A stretch of DNA of 64,000 bases, from the NCBI GenBank assembly GCA_965216965.1, contig CBDCGX010000022.1, forward strand, positions 62,001 to 126,000. The letters run 5' to 3'. Position 1 is the first letter of the stretch, and every line of letters starts with the position of its first letter. Shown here in pieces: positions 50,612 through 60,800 of the stretch. The translations under genes were made by a program, and so were the position numbers. The notes beneath the pieces are model-generated. The model searched no databases, had not been told where the DNA came from, and worked only from the letters and a program-made list of their open reading frames with translations. This DNA comes from CBDAKK01 sp965216965. GTDB lineage: Bacteria > Spirochaetota > Spirochaetia > WTKD01 > G963693115.

Positions 50612-51952
50612 ATGTATTATATGATTTTACTTATACGCAAAATATCTTTTTTAATTTTGGCATTTCTCATATATACGGTAAATATATATCCAGAAGATGG
50701 AGATGCTCTTCTAAGTATAGAAAGCAACAGGAAACAGCTTTTCACGTTTAATACTCCAATGCAGTCTAATGAAGTACTTATGCTTACTATAACTTATAAG
50801 AAAACAAAGAATACTATTGGAGCATATCCACAGATGTTTGAAATCATATTTAATCCGTATAGTGAATCTGTACAGAGAGATATAATAATGCTCCAAGAAG
50901 GAACACAGTCGTTTTATTGGTATCCACACCAGTTTAAAGACGGCGTCTTGTTAGAGTTAGAAGTGAGTATCCCGCACGCAATGATACAAGCTCATGGGTC
51001 ACTTAAGCAGGCGCTTAGCCCAAAAGTAAGACGATTGTCTATTAGTGAACTGAGCATAGAAGAAAAAATATCTTTAGATAATAAGAAGAATATTTTTGCA
51101 CCTCCTGCATCTGTAGAAGACATCATTCATTGGAAAAGAAATAAACACATTGTAAATACAGATAAAGATTTTATGCTGTATCGTTGGCAACGAAATATGA
51201 GGGTTTTTATATTAGTGTTTACATCTGATAAAGTGCAATCGTATTATTTAAAGCGTCTTGCGTTTTTTGTAGAGAAGAAAGGTGCTCGTGGTGAGCTTAA
51301 AAGCGATATCTTTTTGAGTACTCAATATGGATGGGGAGCACATGATTATAAGTCGGATGATCTTGCAAGATTTTTTGAAATGGCACGAAAACAAAATTTT
51401 TCTCTTAATCCTTATGAATATGATTTAAAAAGCGTATTGCTTACAATTGGAGTCTTACGTGTAGCAGATTCGCTAAAAAATCAGAAAGAGGTTTCTATTA
51501 AAGATGTTCCCGTACAACAAGGAGCGGGAAGTATTGTTTCTATAACTCAATCTAAAAGTAAGACGTTACAAAAAATATTACTAATGCATGAACTTTTACA
51601 TACTATGTTCTTTGAAGATAAAAACATGCAAAAAACAGCAAAAAAAGTATGGGATGGTTTTTCAAAAACAACACAACAATATTGGAAGCAATTTATGTTA
51701 TCTATGGGGTATGATGCAACCTTTAATTATTTGGTAATAAATGAGCTTGTTGCATATTTATTACAACGTCCTATCTCATCTCTTTCGTGGTATATTCCTT
51801 CTCGTTTTTTCCCTACAGATATCGGTAGTGTTAATGGTATTCGATTTACACAGGAAATTATACGTGCAGCTACTCTTTTAGAAGAATATATTCGGAACAT
51901 ATATAATATGCAGGCAGGATACATACAAACTCTTTTTATAGTGAATTTTTAA
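50612..51952 (+). CDS. Secreted protein with HExxH metalloprotease-like motif
   Basis: 446 residues with an N-terminal signal peptide (~5-25, LIRKISFLILAFLIYTVNIY). Most of the protein is unrecognised. HELLH (326-330) within ILLMHELLHTMFFED fits a zincin HExxH site, and NELVAYLLQRP (~377) could give the third ligand Glu on a following helix, as in gluzincins. FWYIPSR-like sequence and aromatic residues follow. If active it would be a periplasmic or surface zinc peptidase. No immunity or partner gene adjoins. Function inferred only from the motif. Confidence 0.65.
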   Translation: MYYMILLIRKISFLILAFLIYTVNIYPEDGDALLSIESNRKQLFTFNTPMQSNEVLMLTITYKKTKNTIGAYPQMFEIIFNPYSESVQRDIIMLQEGTQSFYWYPHQFKDGVLLELEVSIPHAMIQAHGSLKQALSPKVRRLSISELSIEEKISLDNKKNIFAPPASVEDIIHWKRNKHIVNTDKDFMLYRWQRNMRVFILVFTSDKVQSYYLKRLAFFVEKKGARGELKSDIFLSTQYGWGAHDYKSDDLARFFEMARKQNFSLNPYEYDLKSVLLTIGVLRVADSLKNQKEVSIKDVPVQQGAGSIVSITQSKSKTLQKILLMHELLHTMFFEDKNMQKTAKKVWDGFSKTTQQYWKQFMLSMGYDATFNYLVINELVAYLLQRPISSLSWYIPSRFFPTDIGSVNGIRFTQEIIRAATLLEEYIRNIYNMQAGYIQTLFIVNF

Positions 51953-52070
51953 ATTCTGTACATATTATCTATATTGTTCTTCTTTATAATCTGATGCTTG
52001 ATTACTGATTAAGTTTCAATTGGATTTTGGTAATTTGATAAAATTATTTTTAGCTTTTATTTTCCACAGA

Positions 52071-52928
52071 GTGGGGGGTATATTACACATAATACTATAC
52101 GGGTTTTCGGTTTGATTTGATTGAAGATAACGCAGGAAAATATGTTTTTTATCATATAGTATTATGAGAAAATCATAGAAATCGCAGTGGGGAATATTAC
52201 ACATAATACTATACGGGTTTTCGGTTTGATTTGATTGAAGATAACGCAGGAAAATATGTTTTTTATCATATAGTATTATGAGAAAATCATAGAAATCGCA
52301 GTGGGGAATATTACACATAATACTATACGGGTTTTCGGTTTGATTTGATTGAAGATAACGCAGGAAAATATGTTTTTTATCATATAGTATTATGAGAAAA
52401 TCATAGAAATCGCAGTGGGGAATATTACACATAATACTATACGGGTTTTCGGTTTGATTTGATTGAAGATAACGCAGGAAAATATGTTTTTTATCATATA
52501 GTATTATGAGAAAATCATAGAAATCGCAGTGGGGAATATTACACATAATACTATACGGGTTTTCGGTTTGATTTGATTGAAGATAACGCAGTAAAATGTA
52601 TTTTTTATATCATATAGTATTATGAGAAAATCATAGAAATCGCAGTGGGGTATATTACACATAATACTATACGGGTTTTCGGTTTGATTTGATTGAAGAT
52701 AACGCAGGAATATGTTTTTTATCATATAGTATTATGATAAAATCATAGAAATCGCAGTGGGGTATATTACACATAATACTATACGGGTTTTCGGTTTGAT
52801 TTGATTGAAGATAACGCAGTAAAATATGTTTTTTATCATATAGTATTATGAGAAAATCATAGAAATCGCAGTGGGGTATATTACACATAATACTATACGG
52901 GTTTTTGGTTTGATTTGATTGAAGATAA
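52071..52928. repeat. Tandem array of 114-bp units (seven full, one partial)
   Basis: Units start at GTGGGG at 52071, 52187, 52301, 52415, 52529, 52645, 52757 and 52871; the last stops at 52928. Spacing is 116, 114, 114, 114, 116, 112, 114. The copies are nearly identical. Each unit holds CATAATACTATA and its exact complement TATAGTATTATG, 55 nt apart within a unit and 35 nt apart across units, so a transcript could fold as a chain of hairpins. In the minus strand the 114-nt units stay open as a 38-residue repeat (CNIPHCDFYDFLIILYDKKH...), but the 116/112 units break this frame, so I treat it as non-coding. Confidence 0.9.
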
Positions 52929-52932
52929 AAAA

Positions 52933-52960
52933 ACAAAAGGAGGCATTTGCCTCCTTTTGT
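52933..52960 (-). terminator. Intrinsic terminator at the edge of the repeat array
   Basis: ACAAAAGGAGGCA and TGCCTCCTTTTGT form a 13-bp stem with a minimal loop. On the minus strand TTTTTT follows, so it ends transcription entering from the right, just before the array. Confidence 0.8.
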
Positions 52961-52978
52961 TGGATTGTAGCGATAATG

Positions 52979-53088
52979 CTATTTTGTAATAGTAGAAAAA
53001 GTGGCGGGAATACCCACAGCTCCAAGGTGTGCTGTATATATATCATTTTCCTCGGAAAATGATTTTAAATAATTCGGTCCATTTGCTT
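52979..53088 (-). pseudogene. 3' remnant of an unidentified gene
   Basis: Minus-strand frame 53088-52979 reads NGPNYLKSFSEENDIYTAHL then GAVGIPATFSTITK and stop, with a stop codon just upstream. It has no start codon and a good terminator follows, so it looks like the surviving end of a real gene whose body has been lost, perhaps during expansion of the repeat array. I do not recognise the family. Confidence 0.45.
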
Positions 53089-53148
53089 CTTATTTATAAT
53101 GAATTTTAAAAATTAATTCTCTTTAAATTCATTGAATTATTTATATAC

Positions 53149-53177
53149 TTGCAAGATATGCTATTTTATGTTATAAT
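53149..53177 (+). promoter_or_regulatory. Sigma70-type promoter of predicted leaderless ATPase mRNA
   Basis: TTGCAA (53149-53154), 17-nt spacer, TATAAT (53172-53177), 6 nt, ATG 53184. The best complete promoter among the leaderless candidates. Confidence 0.65.
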
Positions 53178-53183
53178 TCTAGC

Positions 53184-54308
53184 ATGGCAAATGTATTACT
53201 AAAAAATATTAAAAAAGTGTATGAGAATGGCTTTGAGGCTGTTAAGAGTATTAGTGTGGATATTAAAGATAAAGAGTTTGTTGTTTTGCTGGGTCCTTCG
53301 GGATGTGGGAAAACCACAACACTTCGTATGCTTGCTGGATTAGAAGAAATAAGTGATGGAGAGCTCATGATAGATGATAAAAAAGTAAATGATGTGCTCC
53401 CAAAGGATAGAAATATTGCAATGGTATTTCAAAATTATGCACTTTATCCTCATATGACAGTGTTTGATAATATGGCATTTGGACTTAAGCTAAGAAAAAC
53501 TCCTAAAGGAGAAATAGAAGAAAGAGTGAATTCGGCGGCGAAAATATTAAAATTAGAATCGTTACTTGATAGAAAACCTAAGCAGCTTTCAGGAGGGCAA
53601 AGGCAGCGTGTTGCACTTGGTCGTGCAATAGTCCGAAAACCAAAGGTCTTCTTATTTGATGAGCCACTATCTAATCTTGATGCAAAGTTGCGTGGACACA
53701 TGAGAGCAGAACTTGCCGACTTACACCGCCGCTTAAATACAACAATGGTTTATGTAACTCATGATCAAGTAGAAGCAATGACACTTGGAGATAAGATTAT
53801 TATTATGAAAGATGGAGAAATTCAACAGGTTGGTACGCCGCTTGATTTATATGATACTCCTGTGAATAAATTTGTTGCTGGATTTATAGGATCACCGCCT
53901 ATGAATATATTTGATGTTTCTGTAAAAAGTAGTAATGATTTTATTGAATTAACTTCAAAAGACATGAAGCTTGTTTTACCTAAATCAAAGGTTGCTATAC
54001 TCAAAGAATATGATGGGAAAGAAGTGGTTTTTGGAATTAGACCAGAAAACATAAGTAAATCAAAAAATAGTAATGCTGATAATTTTATTAAAGGCGTTGT
54101 TAGTGTTATTGAGAATTTAGGAGCAGAGACTTTTGTATATATTGAGAATAATATCAAAGTTAAAGCTAATGATGAGGAAGCTGGGGAATTTATAATTGTA
54201 AAACTTTCTCGAGATTATGATATAAAAGTAAATGACACAATCACTTTTACATTTGATGCAGATTATATACATATTTTTGATAAAAACAGCGGAATCTCTT
54301 TATTGTGA
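53184..54308 (+). CDS. ugpC: Sugar-type ABC transporter ATPase (MalK/UgpC/MsmX family)
   Basis: 374 residues. Walker A GPSGCGKTTTLRMLAG, Q-loop MVFQNYALYPHMTVFDN, signature LSGGQRQRVALGRAIV, Walker B VFLFDEPLSNLDAKLR, switch His THDQVEAM, and a C-terminal TOBE/MalK regulatory domain (~235-370, FGIRPENISKS). Such ATPases serve carbohydrate or glycerol-3-phosphate importers. It stands alone, so it may energise several permeases in trans, as MsmX does. Exact substrate unknown. Confidence 0.9.
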   Translation: MANVLLKNIKKVYENGFEAVKSISVDIKDKEFVVLLGPSGCGKTTTLRMLAGLEEISDGELMIDDKKVNDVLPKDRNIAMVFQNYALYPHMTVFDNMAFGLKLRKTPKGEIEERVNSAAKILKLESLLDRKPKQLSGGQRQRVALGRAIVRKPKVFLFDEPLSNLDAKLRGHMRAELADLHRRLNTTMVYVTHDQVEAMTLGDKIIIMKDGEIQQVGTPLDLYDTPVNKFVAGFIGSPPMNIFDVSVKSSNDFIELTSKDMKLVLPKSKVAILKEYDGKEVVFGIRPENISKSKNSNADNFIKGVVSVIENLGAETFVYIENNIKVKANDEEAGEFIIVKLSRDYDIKVNDTITFTFDADYIHIFDKNSGISLL

Positions 54309-54604
54309 TAAGCATCATATACAATGATATAAGAATTATTATATATAAAATATAAACTTACTAAAAAACAATCTAAATATATTTGCAAATTAGGGAGGAC
54401 GAAGCAATAGTTCGTGGAGAAAGGTCTATACAATGGGTAGAGACTCTCCTGTTGCTGTACAAATATATGAGAAAAATATCTTAGTTAAGGATCTTGTGCG
54501 AGATATATAAACTACGTAAGTATTTAAAATATTATTTTTATATTTAATACGGTTTTATGTGATTTAATGTATTTAAAATGTATTATTTTTTAAAGGAATT
54601 AAAA

Positions 54605-54772
54605 ATGAAATATTTTATAAAATGCATCATTATCAGATTGATTAATAAAATAAGAAAGAAAAGTGAAAACATTGAATATCTTAAATATCTTAATGAAAAT
54701 GATAAGTGTCTCCAAACTGTAAGAGCTATTTTGGGTGATGATATTCATATAATTGGAAGCGGGAGTTCATAA
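54605..54772 (+). CDS. Possible small protein, 55 residues
   Basis: ATG 54605 preceded by AAAGGA at 9 nt. A hydrophobic/basic start (MKYFIKCIIIRLINKIRKK) then a charged section ending ILGDDIHIIGSGSS. It could be a real small membrane-associated peptide or the remnant of a larger gene. No family is recognised. Low confidence. Confidence 0.3.
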   Translation: MKYFIKCIIIRLINKIRKKSENIEYLKYLNENDKCLQTVRAILGDDIHIIGSGSS

Positions 54773-54926
54773 TGGAAGTGATACTAAAATAAACAAGAAA
54801 CTTCTATAATAATATGTGTGATTTTGTAATAATGAAGGTAATAGTATATTAACGGCTTATTTTCTAAATATTAAGTTTACAATTATGGCTTTATTGTTTT
54901 TGCAATTATTATGCTACGTAATACGA

Positions 54927-54932
54927 TATAAT
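54927..54932 (+). promoter_or_regulatory. Probable -10 box of valS
   Basis: TATAAT ending 10 nt before ATG 54943, predicting a leader of about 3-4 nt. Confidence 0.45.
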
Positions 54933-54942
54933 ACATGTACCT

Positions 54943-57642
54943 ATGGAAAAAATATACAATTTTAAAGAATTTGAAAAAAAAATAAGTGATCTTTGGTGTT
55001 CTCAAAAAATATTTACATCAGAACATTCACAACCAGATACTAACAAACCACCCTTTGTAGTTGTTATTCCACCACCTAATGTAACTGGCGTATTGCACAT
55101 GGGACATGGGCTTAATAGTACAATACAAGATACTCTTATTCGATATAAACGCATGTGTGGATATCCTACTCTTTGGATCCCCGGTTGTGATCATGCTGGT
55201 ATTGCAACCCAACAAGTCATGGAGCGAACCTTAACTAAGCAAAGTATAACAAAATATGATATAGGGCGGGAAGAATTTGTAAAAAAAACATATGAACTTG
55301 CTACACATCATAAGAGTGCTATTACACAGCAACTTAATCGTTTAGGTGCTTCATGTGATTGGTCTCGTGAGCGGTTTACTCTTGATGAAGGACTTTCTAG
55401 GGCAGTAAGAGATGTTTTTGTAACCCTTTATGAACGTGGATTAATATATAGAGGAGATTATCTTGTAAATTGGTCAGTGGGAGCGGGGACTGCTTTAAGT
55501 GATGATGAGGTAGAGTATAAAGAAGTGAAGGGAACACTTTATCATATACGATATCCTTTTGCTGATACTTCTATTGGAAGAGATGGAATTATTGTAGCTA
55601 CTACTCGTCCTGAAACAATGCTAGGAGATGTTGCGGTTGCAGTGCATCCTAATGATGCTCGATATGCGTCGTTTGTAGGGAAAGATCTCATATTGCCTCT
55701 TACAAATAAAAAAATACCAATAATAACAGATGATTATGTAAAATCAGAATTTGGTTCGGGAGCAGTAAAAATAACCCCAGCACATGATCCGAATGACTAT
55801 AAAGTAGGCAATAGGCATAATCTTACTCCTGTTTCTATCTTCTCAAAGAAAGGCATGCTTAATGAATTAGTTCCCAAGCGATATAGGGGAATGTCTATAC
55901 AGGATGCACGAAAACAGGTAGTGGATGATCTTAGAGAACAAGGATTCCTTATAAAAGAAGAGTCACATGTACATCAAGTTGGACATTGCTATCGTACTGG
56001 AACTATTATAGAACCACTGATATCTGCGCAGTGGTTTGTAAAAATGGATGGTATGGCACAAAAGGCTCTTGTAGCGTGGAAAGAAAAAAAGATAACTTTT
56101 TATCCTAAGCATTGGGAAAATACATTTGTTCATTGGCTTTCTAATATAAAAGATTGGTGTATATCAAGACAACTTTGGTGGGGACATAGAATACCTGCAT
56201 GGTATAACGATGCTACCGGTGAGGTTATTGTTTCGAGAGATACTCCAGCGAATAGCACAGAATTAAGACAAGAAACAGATGTTCTTGATACATGGTTTTC
56301 ATCATGGTTGTGGCCCTTTAGTGTTTTTTATTGGCCTGAACACACGAATGATTTTAAAACTTTTTATCCCACAAGTACTCTGGTAACTGCGTATGATATT
56401 ATATTCTTTTGGGTTTCTCGGATGATTATGGCGGGACTTGAGTTTACTCAGCAGGTACCATTTAAAGACATATACATACATGGACTTATTCGTGATGATA
56501 AGGGAAGAAAGATGAGTAAATCATTAGGAAACGGTATAGATCCCAATCAAGTAATAGATAAGTATGGGGCTGATGCATTTAGATTTACACTTGATTTTTT
56601 ATGTAAACTTGGTACTGATATTCTTATAAGCGAAGATAGCTTTCATTTGGGAAGTAAGTTTGCAAATAAAATATGGAATGCATCGCGATTTTTGTTGCTT
56701 AATCTTTCGGAAATAGATTGTAGTCATATACGTATTATTCCAGAGAATCTCACTTCGATTGATAAGTGGATGTTTTCGCGGCTTAATTCTGCAGCTAGGC
56801 GAATTGAAGAGGCAATGGCTGCATATAGAATTGATGATGCGGCAAGAATAGTATATGAATATTTTTGGTGGGACTTTTGCGATTGGTATATAGAGACAAC
56901 AAAAGTATCGCTTTATAGTGAAGATATTGATGAAAAACAAAGAGCATCAGGAATACTTATGTATATATTAGAGGAAAACCTTAAACTTTTACATCCATTT
57001 CTCCCTTTTATTACAGAGGAAATATATAGACATATACAAATATTTAAAGATAAAAATTCTCAAGAGAAAGAACAAGGCAAAAGAAACATTAAAATACTTG
57101 CTGTGCAAGAATATCCTTGTTACTTACCTAAAAATATATATGAAAAAGAGAGTGTTCTCTTTATGAAATTACAAGAAGTTGTTACAGAGATACGAACTTT
57201 GCGAAGCGAGTTTAATATTTCTCCAAAAACAAGAATACAATGTGAGCTAAGGATACCCGAACAGTTTTTGGAAGATTATTTTAAAGAACAGAAGCAACTT
57301 ATTGCTTTTCTTGTAGGAGCACAATCTATTGATATAAAATTTTTTCAAGGGAAAGATATTTTTGCTTGTTTATCTTCTAATGCCATTGGAGTAGAGGGAG
57401 GGGGATGTGTAGCTTTTGTGAATGTGAAGCAACTTATAGATGTGAAAAAAGAATTAGAACGACTTGAAAAGAAGATAAAAAAAGAGCAAAAGCAACTTGA
57501 AAAGATGAGGGCTCAGCTTGAAAACACGCAATTTATAAAGAATGCAAGCAAATTATATATAGAAACATTGAAAGAACGTTATGATAGTTTTGTAATGCGT
57601 GTAAAGAAGTTACAGGTTTTTAGTGAAAATTTAAAGAAGTAG
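54943..57642 (+). CDS. valS: Valyl-tRNA synthetase
   Basis: 899 residues, class Ia synthetase. HIGH-type motif in IPPPNVTGVLHMGHG (~42-55), editing CP1 domain with ATTRPETMLGDVAVAVHP, KMSKS in GRKMSKSLGNGIDP (~521-535), anticodon-binding domain (~610-800), and the ValS C-terminal coiled-coil arm (~840-899, KKELERLEKKIKKEQKQLEK). It charges tRNA-Val and edits threonine. Length is normal. No T-box leader is present; the 5' leader is predicted to be only a few nucleotides. Confidence 0.97.
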   Translation: MEKIYNFKEFEKKISDLWCSQKIFTSEHSQPDTNKPPFVVVIPPPNVTGVLHMGHGLNSTIQDTLIRYKRMCGYPTLWIPGCDHAGIATQQVMERTLTKQSITKYDIGREEFVKKTYELATHHKSAITQQLNRLGASCDWSRERFTLDEGLSRAVRDVFVTLYERGLIYRGDYLVNWSVGAGTALSDDEVEYKEVKGTLYHIRYPFADTSIGRDGIIVATTRPETMLGDVAVAVHPNDARYASFVGKDLILPLTNKKIPIITDDYVKSEFGSGAVKITPAHDPNDYKVGNRHNLTPVSIFSKKGMLNELVPKRYRGMSIQDARKQVVDDLREQGFLIKEESHVHQVGHCYRTGTIIEPLISAQWFVKMDGMAQKALVAWKEKKITFYPKHWENTFVHWLSNIKDWCISRQLWWGHRIPAWYNDATGEVIVSRDTPANSTELRQETDVLDTWFSSWLWPFSVFYWPEHTNDFKTFYPTSTLVTAYDIIFFWVSRMIMAGLEFTQQVPFKDIYIHGLIRDDKGRKMSKSLGNGIDPNQVIDKYGADAFRFTLDFLCKLGTDILISEDSFHLGSKFANKIWNASRFLLLNLSEIDCSHIRIIPENLTSIDKWMFSRLNSAARRIEEAMAAYRIDDAARIVYEYFWWDFCDWYIETTKVSLYSEDIDEKQRASGILMYILEENLKLLHPFLPFITEEIYRHIQIFKDKNSQEKEQGKRNIKILAVQEYPCYLPKNIYEKESVLFMKLQEVVTEIRTLRSEFNISPKTRIQCELRIPEQFLEDYFKEQKQLIAFLVGAQSIDIKFFQGKDIFACLSSNAIGVEGGGCVAFVNVKQLIDVKKELERLEKKIKKEQKQLEKMRAQLENTQFIKNASKLYIETLKERYDSFVMRVKKLQVFSENLKK

Positions 57643-57808
57643 TGTGTTTTTGTGTTATTTGTCACTTTTTAGTATTTATAAATTGCAAAATATATAAAAA
57701 AACATAGCCATATTAATGATTAAAATGACGTATTTATATTATAATATATTTTAATATAAATAATATTCCAGTATTTGTTAATAATATTTTTAAGTAGGAG
57801 ATGAGAAA

Positions 57809-60800
57809 TTGAAGAGAAATCAATACCACATATTATTGTTTATGGTGATAGTTTTTTCGATATTAAGCTGTCAAGAAACTTTAACTCTTTTTGATTTTAA
57901 GGGGAACATAAATCCTTTAGATGATCAATCTCCAACTAAGCTTAATCTTAAAACGATATTTTATCAATATAACAACAAAGTAGTATTGCAATGGGATTCT
58001 ATTCCTAATACAGAGATATATTATGTATATACATTTCCTCATAAAACAGGTCAAATAAAGAAGAATACAGAACCAACTAAACATACTACAAAATCAAGAA
58101 TTACAATAACTCAAGATACAGTGAGAATGTACTTTGTGGTACAAGCAATTAGTAAGGATAAGAAGGTACTAATTACATCAAATAAGATTGAGGGTCGAAT
58201 TATTCAAGCTCCTCAATTTATAGAAAGTTCAAAGCCATATTTTTATAAAATTGTTTTGAAATGGAGTCATGTTTTAGGCGGAAAAGAGTATACAGTAAGA
58301 CGGAGAGAGAAAACGGGGGGAGATTTCATTACAATAGCGACATTGCATGCAAGTAAGAGTCAGATAGAGCAAGGGTTTATTGAATATGAAGATAGAGCTG
58401 ACATAAAGAGTGCTACTGTATATATATATGAAATAAAGGCTCAGGCATTTGATAATTTAGAGAAGCCACTTGGTTCAAGTATTATGGAAAAAGAGCTGCA
58501 AACAATACGCCAAGATGCTCCAAATAAGCCAAATAGATTTTCTGTTTCAAAGTATGAGTATGCTGAAAAGATTGTTTTGAAGTGGGAAGATCCAGAAAAC
58601 CTTGATGTTTTTATTAAAGAGCAAGAAAAAGAAGGTATTACAAAAGAAGAGATTATTCCGCTCCCATATAGAATATACAGGCGAGTAAAATCTGATGCAG
58701 AAACTATAAGAGTATTTTCTCCTATATATTATGGCGTTTCTAGGAGTAACAATGGGGTGTATACATATGAAGATACTGGTATTAATGGAGAGGATGTATA
58801 TGAATATAAGGTTGTTGCTTTAAATAAGGCGAAGGAGAAAGCAAAAGAGGGTGAGGAGAGTAATATTCTTGAAGGGGGATTAATTCCTGTTCCTAAAATA
58901 AAAAACATAATAAAGATATATCTTGATGATGATAGGAGTCAACAGAAAATAAGATTGTATTGGGATGCTCATGAAGATTTTAAAGAGGAACCGGCTTTAG
59001 AGGTGTGGAGGGCATTTAAGGGAGGAACATTCTTAAAGATAAGAGAAGGGATAAAAGGTTCTTTTTATGACAGTGATATTTCTGGGATGTATAAAGCAAC
59101 TTATGAATATAAGATTCGTTATGCATCATTTATAGATACTAATAGTAAGGGGTTATTCTCAGATGTTTTTGAATATGGATACAATCCTAGCGAAGCTGCA
59201 GTTGATCCTGATAATCCTGATAAGAAGAGTACAAAAGATAATGAGAAGGATATTGCAGATAAGAATATTTTAGAGTTATTGGAGTTTAAAGTAGAAGGTG
59301 GGTGGAAAGATAAAGTACGACTTTTATGGAAACCTCTTGAAGATTATAGTGATGATGCATATTTAATAGAAAGAATAGACACTACAGAGGAACAAGATGG
59401 AGTTGTTCATAGAGTCATTAAATATCCTAACATACATTTAAATAGAGTTACAACAGATGGAAATACATATATAGAGGCGTTTATAACAGGCTTACAGTCT
59501 AATGGAAAGGAGTGGGGTTTTCTGGGAGTGGGAGATAGAAGATACGAACAAGGATTAAAAGAAAAAACAAGTCTTATAAAGTATTTTAGGATAGGAGTTA
59601 GGTTAAAGGATGAGAGGACAATAAGAGGAGAAATTTATCCAGTAGAATTATTTTCTTTTGAGGGAGATGTAATAGCCTCTAAGGGATATAAGAGAGATAA
59701 GATTTTAGTAAAATGGAATTCTGTTGCAGGGGCAACGACATATTCTATAAGTTCTCGTTGGAAGATAGCAGATGATCTTCCGCGTTATTATGAGGAAACA
59801 GTAGAGCATGAACCGCAGAATGGAAATATTCAGAGTATAACGATAGATAAACCTGATAGTGTACCAAATTTATTTGCAGGTGCACAAGTTGTAATAAAGG
59901 TTGAAGCGAGAGGTAAGGATTTTTTAGAAGATAGTAAGAGGGTGTATACAAGAAGTGCTAAGGGAACGATTTTTGGTGCCTATGGTATAAACTTTGAGGC
60001 AAGTAACGGGTTATTAAATGAGATTCAATTACGGTGGGCTGCAATAGAGAATGCTGAGAGTTATCTTATTATTCGTAGAGAAAAAGAATCAGTTAACATG
60101 TATGAGATAGCTCGTGTACAAGCATCTGAAGCTGAGGGAGGAAAATTTCTATATATAGATTCTAGCGAGAACTCTATTGAAGATAGAAACATACCAGCAC
60201 TAGATGATAGTGTTTATATAGAATATGAATATTCTATAATACCAGAGAAGACGGGAGTAGTGAATCCATATTCTTCTGATGTGAGGATAGGAAGTCTTTT
60301 TTCGCCACCACGTAATATAAGGGCATCTATAGGCGTACCGGTAGATAAAGTAATTATATCTTGGGACTCTGTGAAGGGAGCATTTGGATATAAGATATAT
60401 TATTCGGATAGTGGGGATAGTGCGTATATTTTGAAAGTAGAGGATGGTATTGATTATTTCAAGGAAGATAGTAATGGGCGACTAATTTATGAAGACACTT
60501 CAATATTGGAAAGTGATAGTGGCATTCGATTTTATAAAGTTGTAAGTTTTAATAAGAATAGGGTTGAGAGTCCTTTTCCTAGAAACCCTGTAAAGGGAAG
60601 TATTCTCTCAATTGTACGAAATGTACAAGCAAGTGATAGGAGTGCGCTTCTTGGTTATTCTAAAGATAAACCTCAAGCTTCGCAATGGAATTCTAAAGGA
60701 GTGTATGTTGTAAACAATGAGGCCGAGCTAGCTGAGGATTATGTTGATTATAAAAGTAGGGAACCGATCCAAGATTTAAACCACGATAGGCATTTTGGAT

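Larger units (their letters stand above)
54309..54942 (+). other. Mostly non-coding stretch with gene fragments
   Basis: A short frame at 54433-54510 (MGRDSPVAVQIYEKNILVKD) looks protein-like but lacks context and may be a decayed fragment. A 55-codon frame is described separately. The remainder is AT-rich with no recognisable structure. Confidence 0.35.

Noticed and set aside
52071..52928. CRISPR array
   Set aside because: Repeats are 114 bp, contiguous and nearly identical, with no variable spacers and no cas genes nearby.
54943..57642. T-box control of valS
   Set aside because: The -10 box ends 10 nt before the start codon, leaving no room for a leader RNA.
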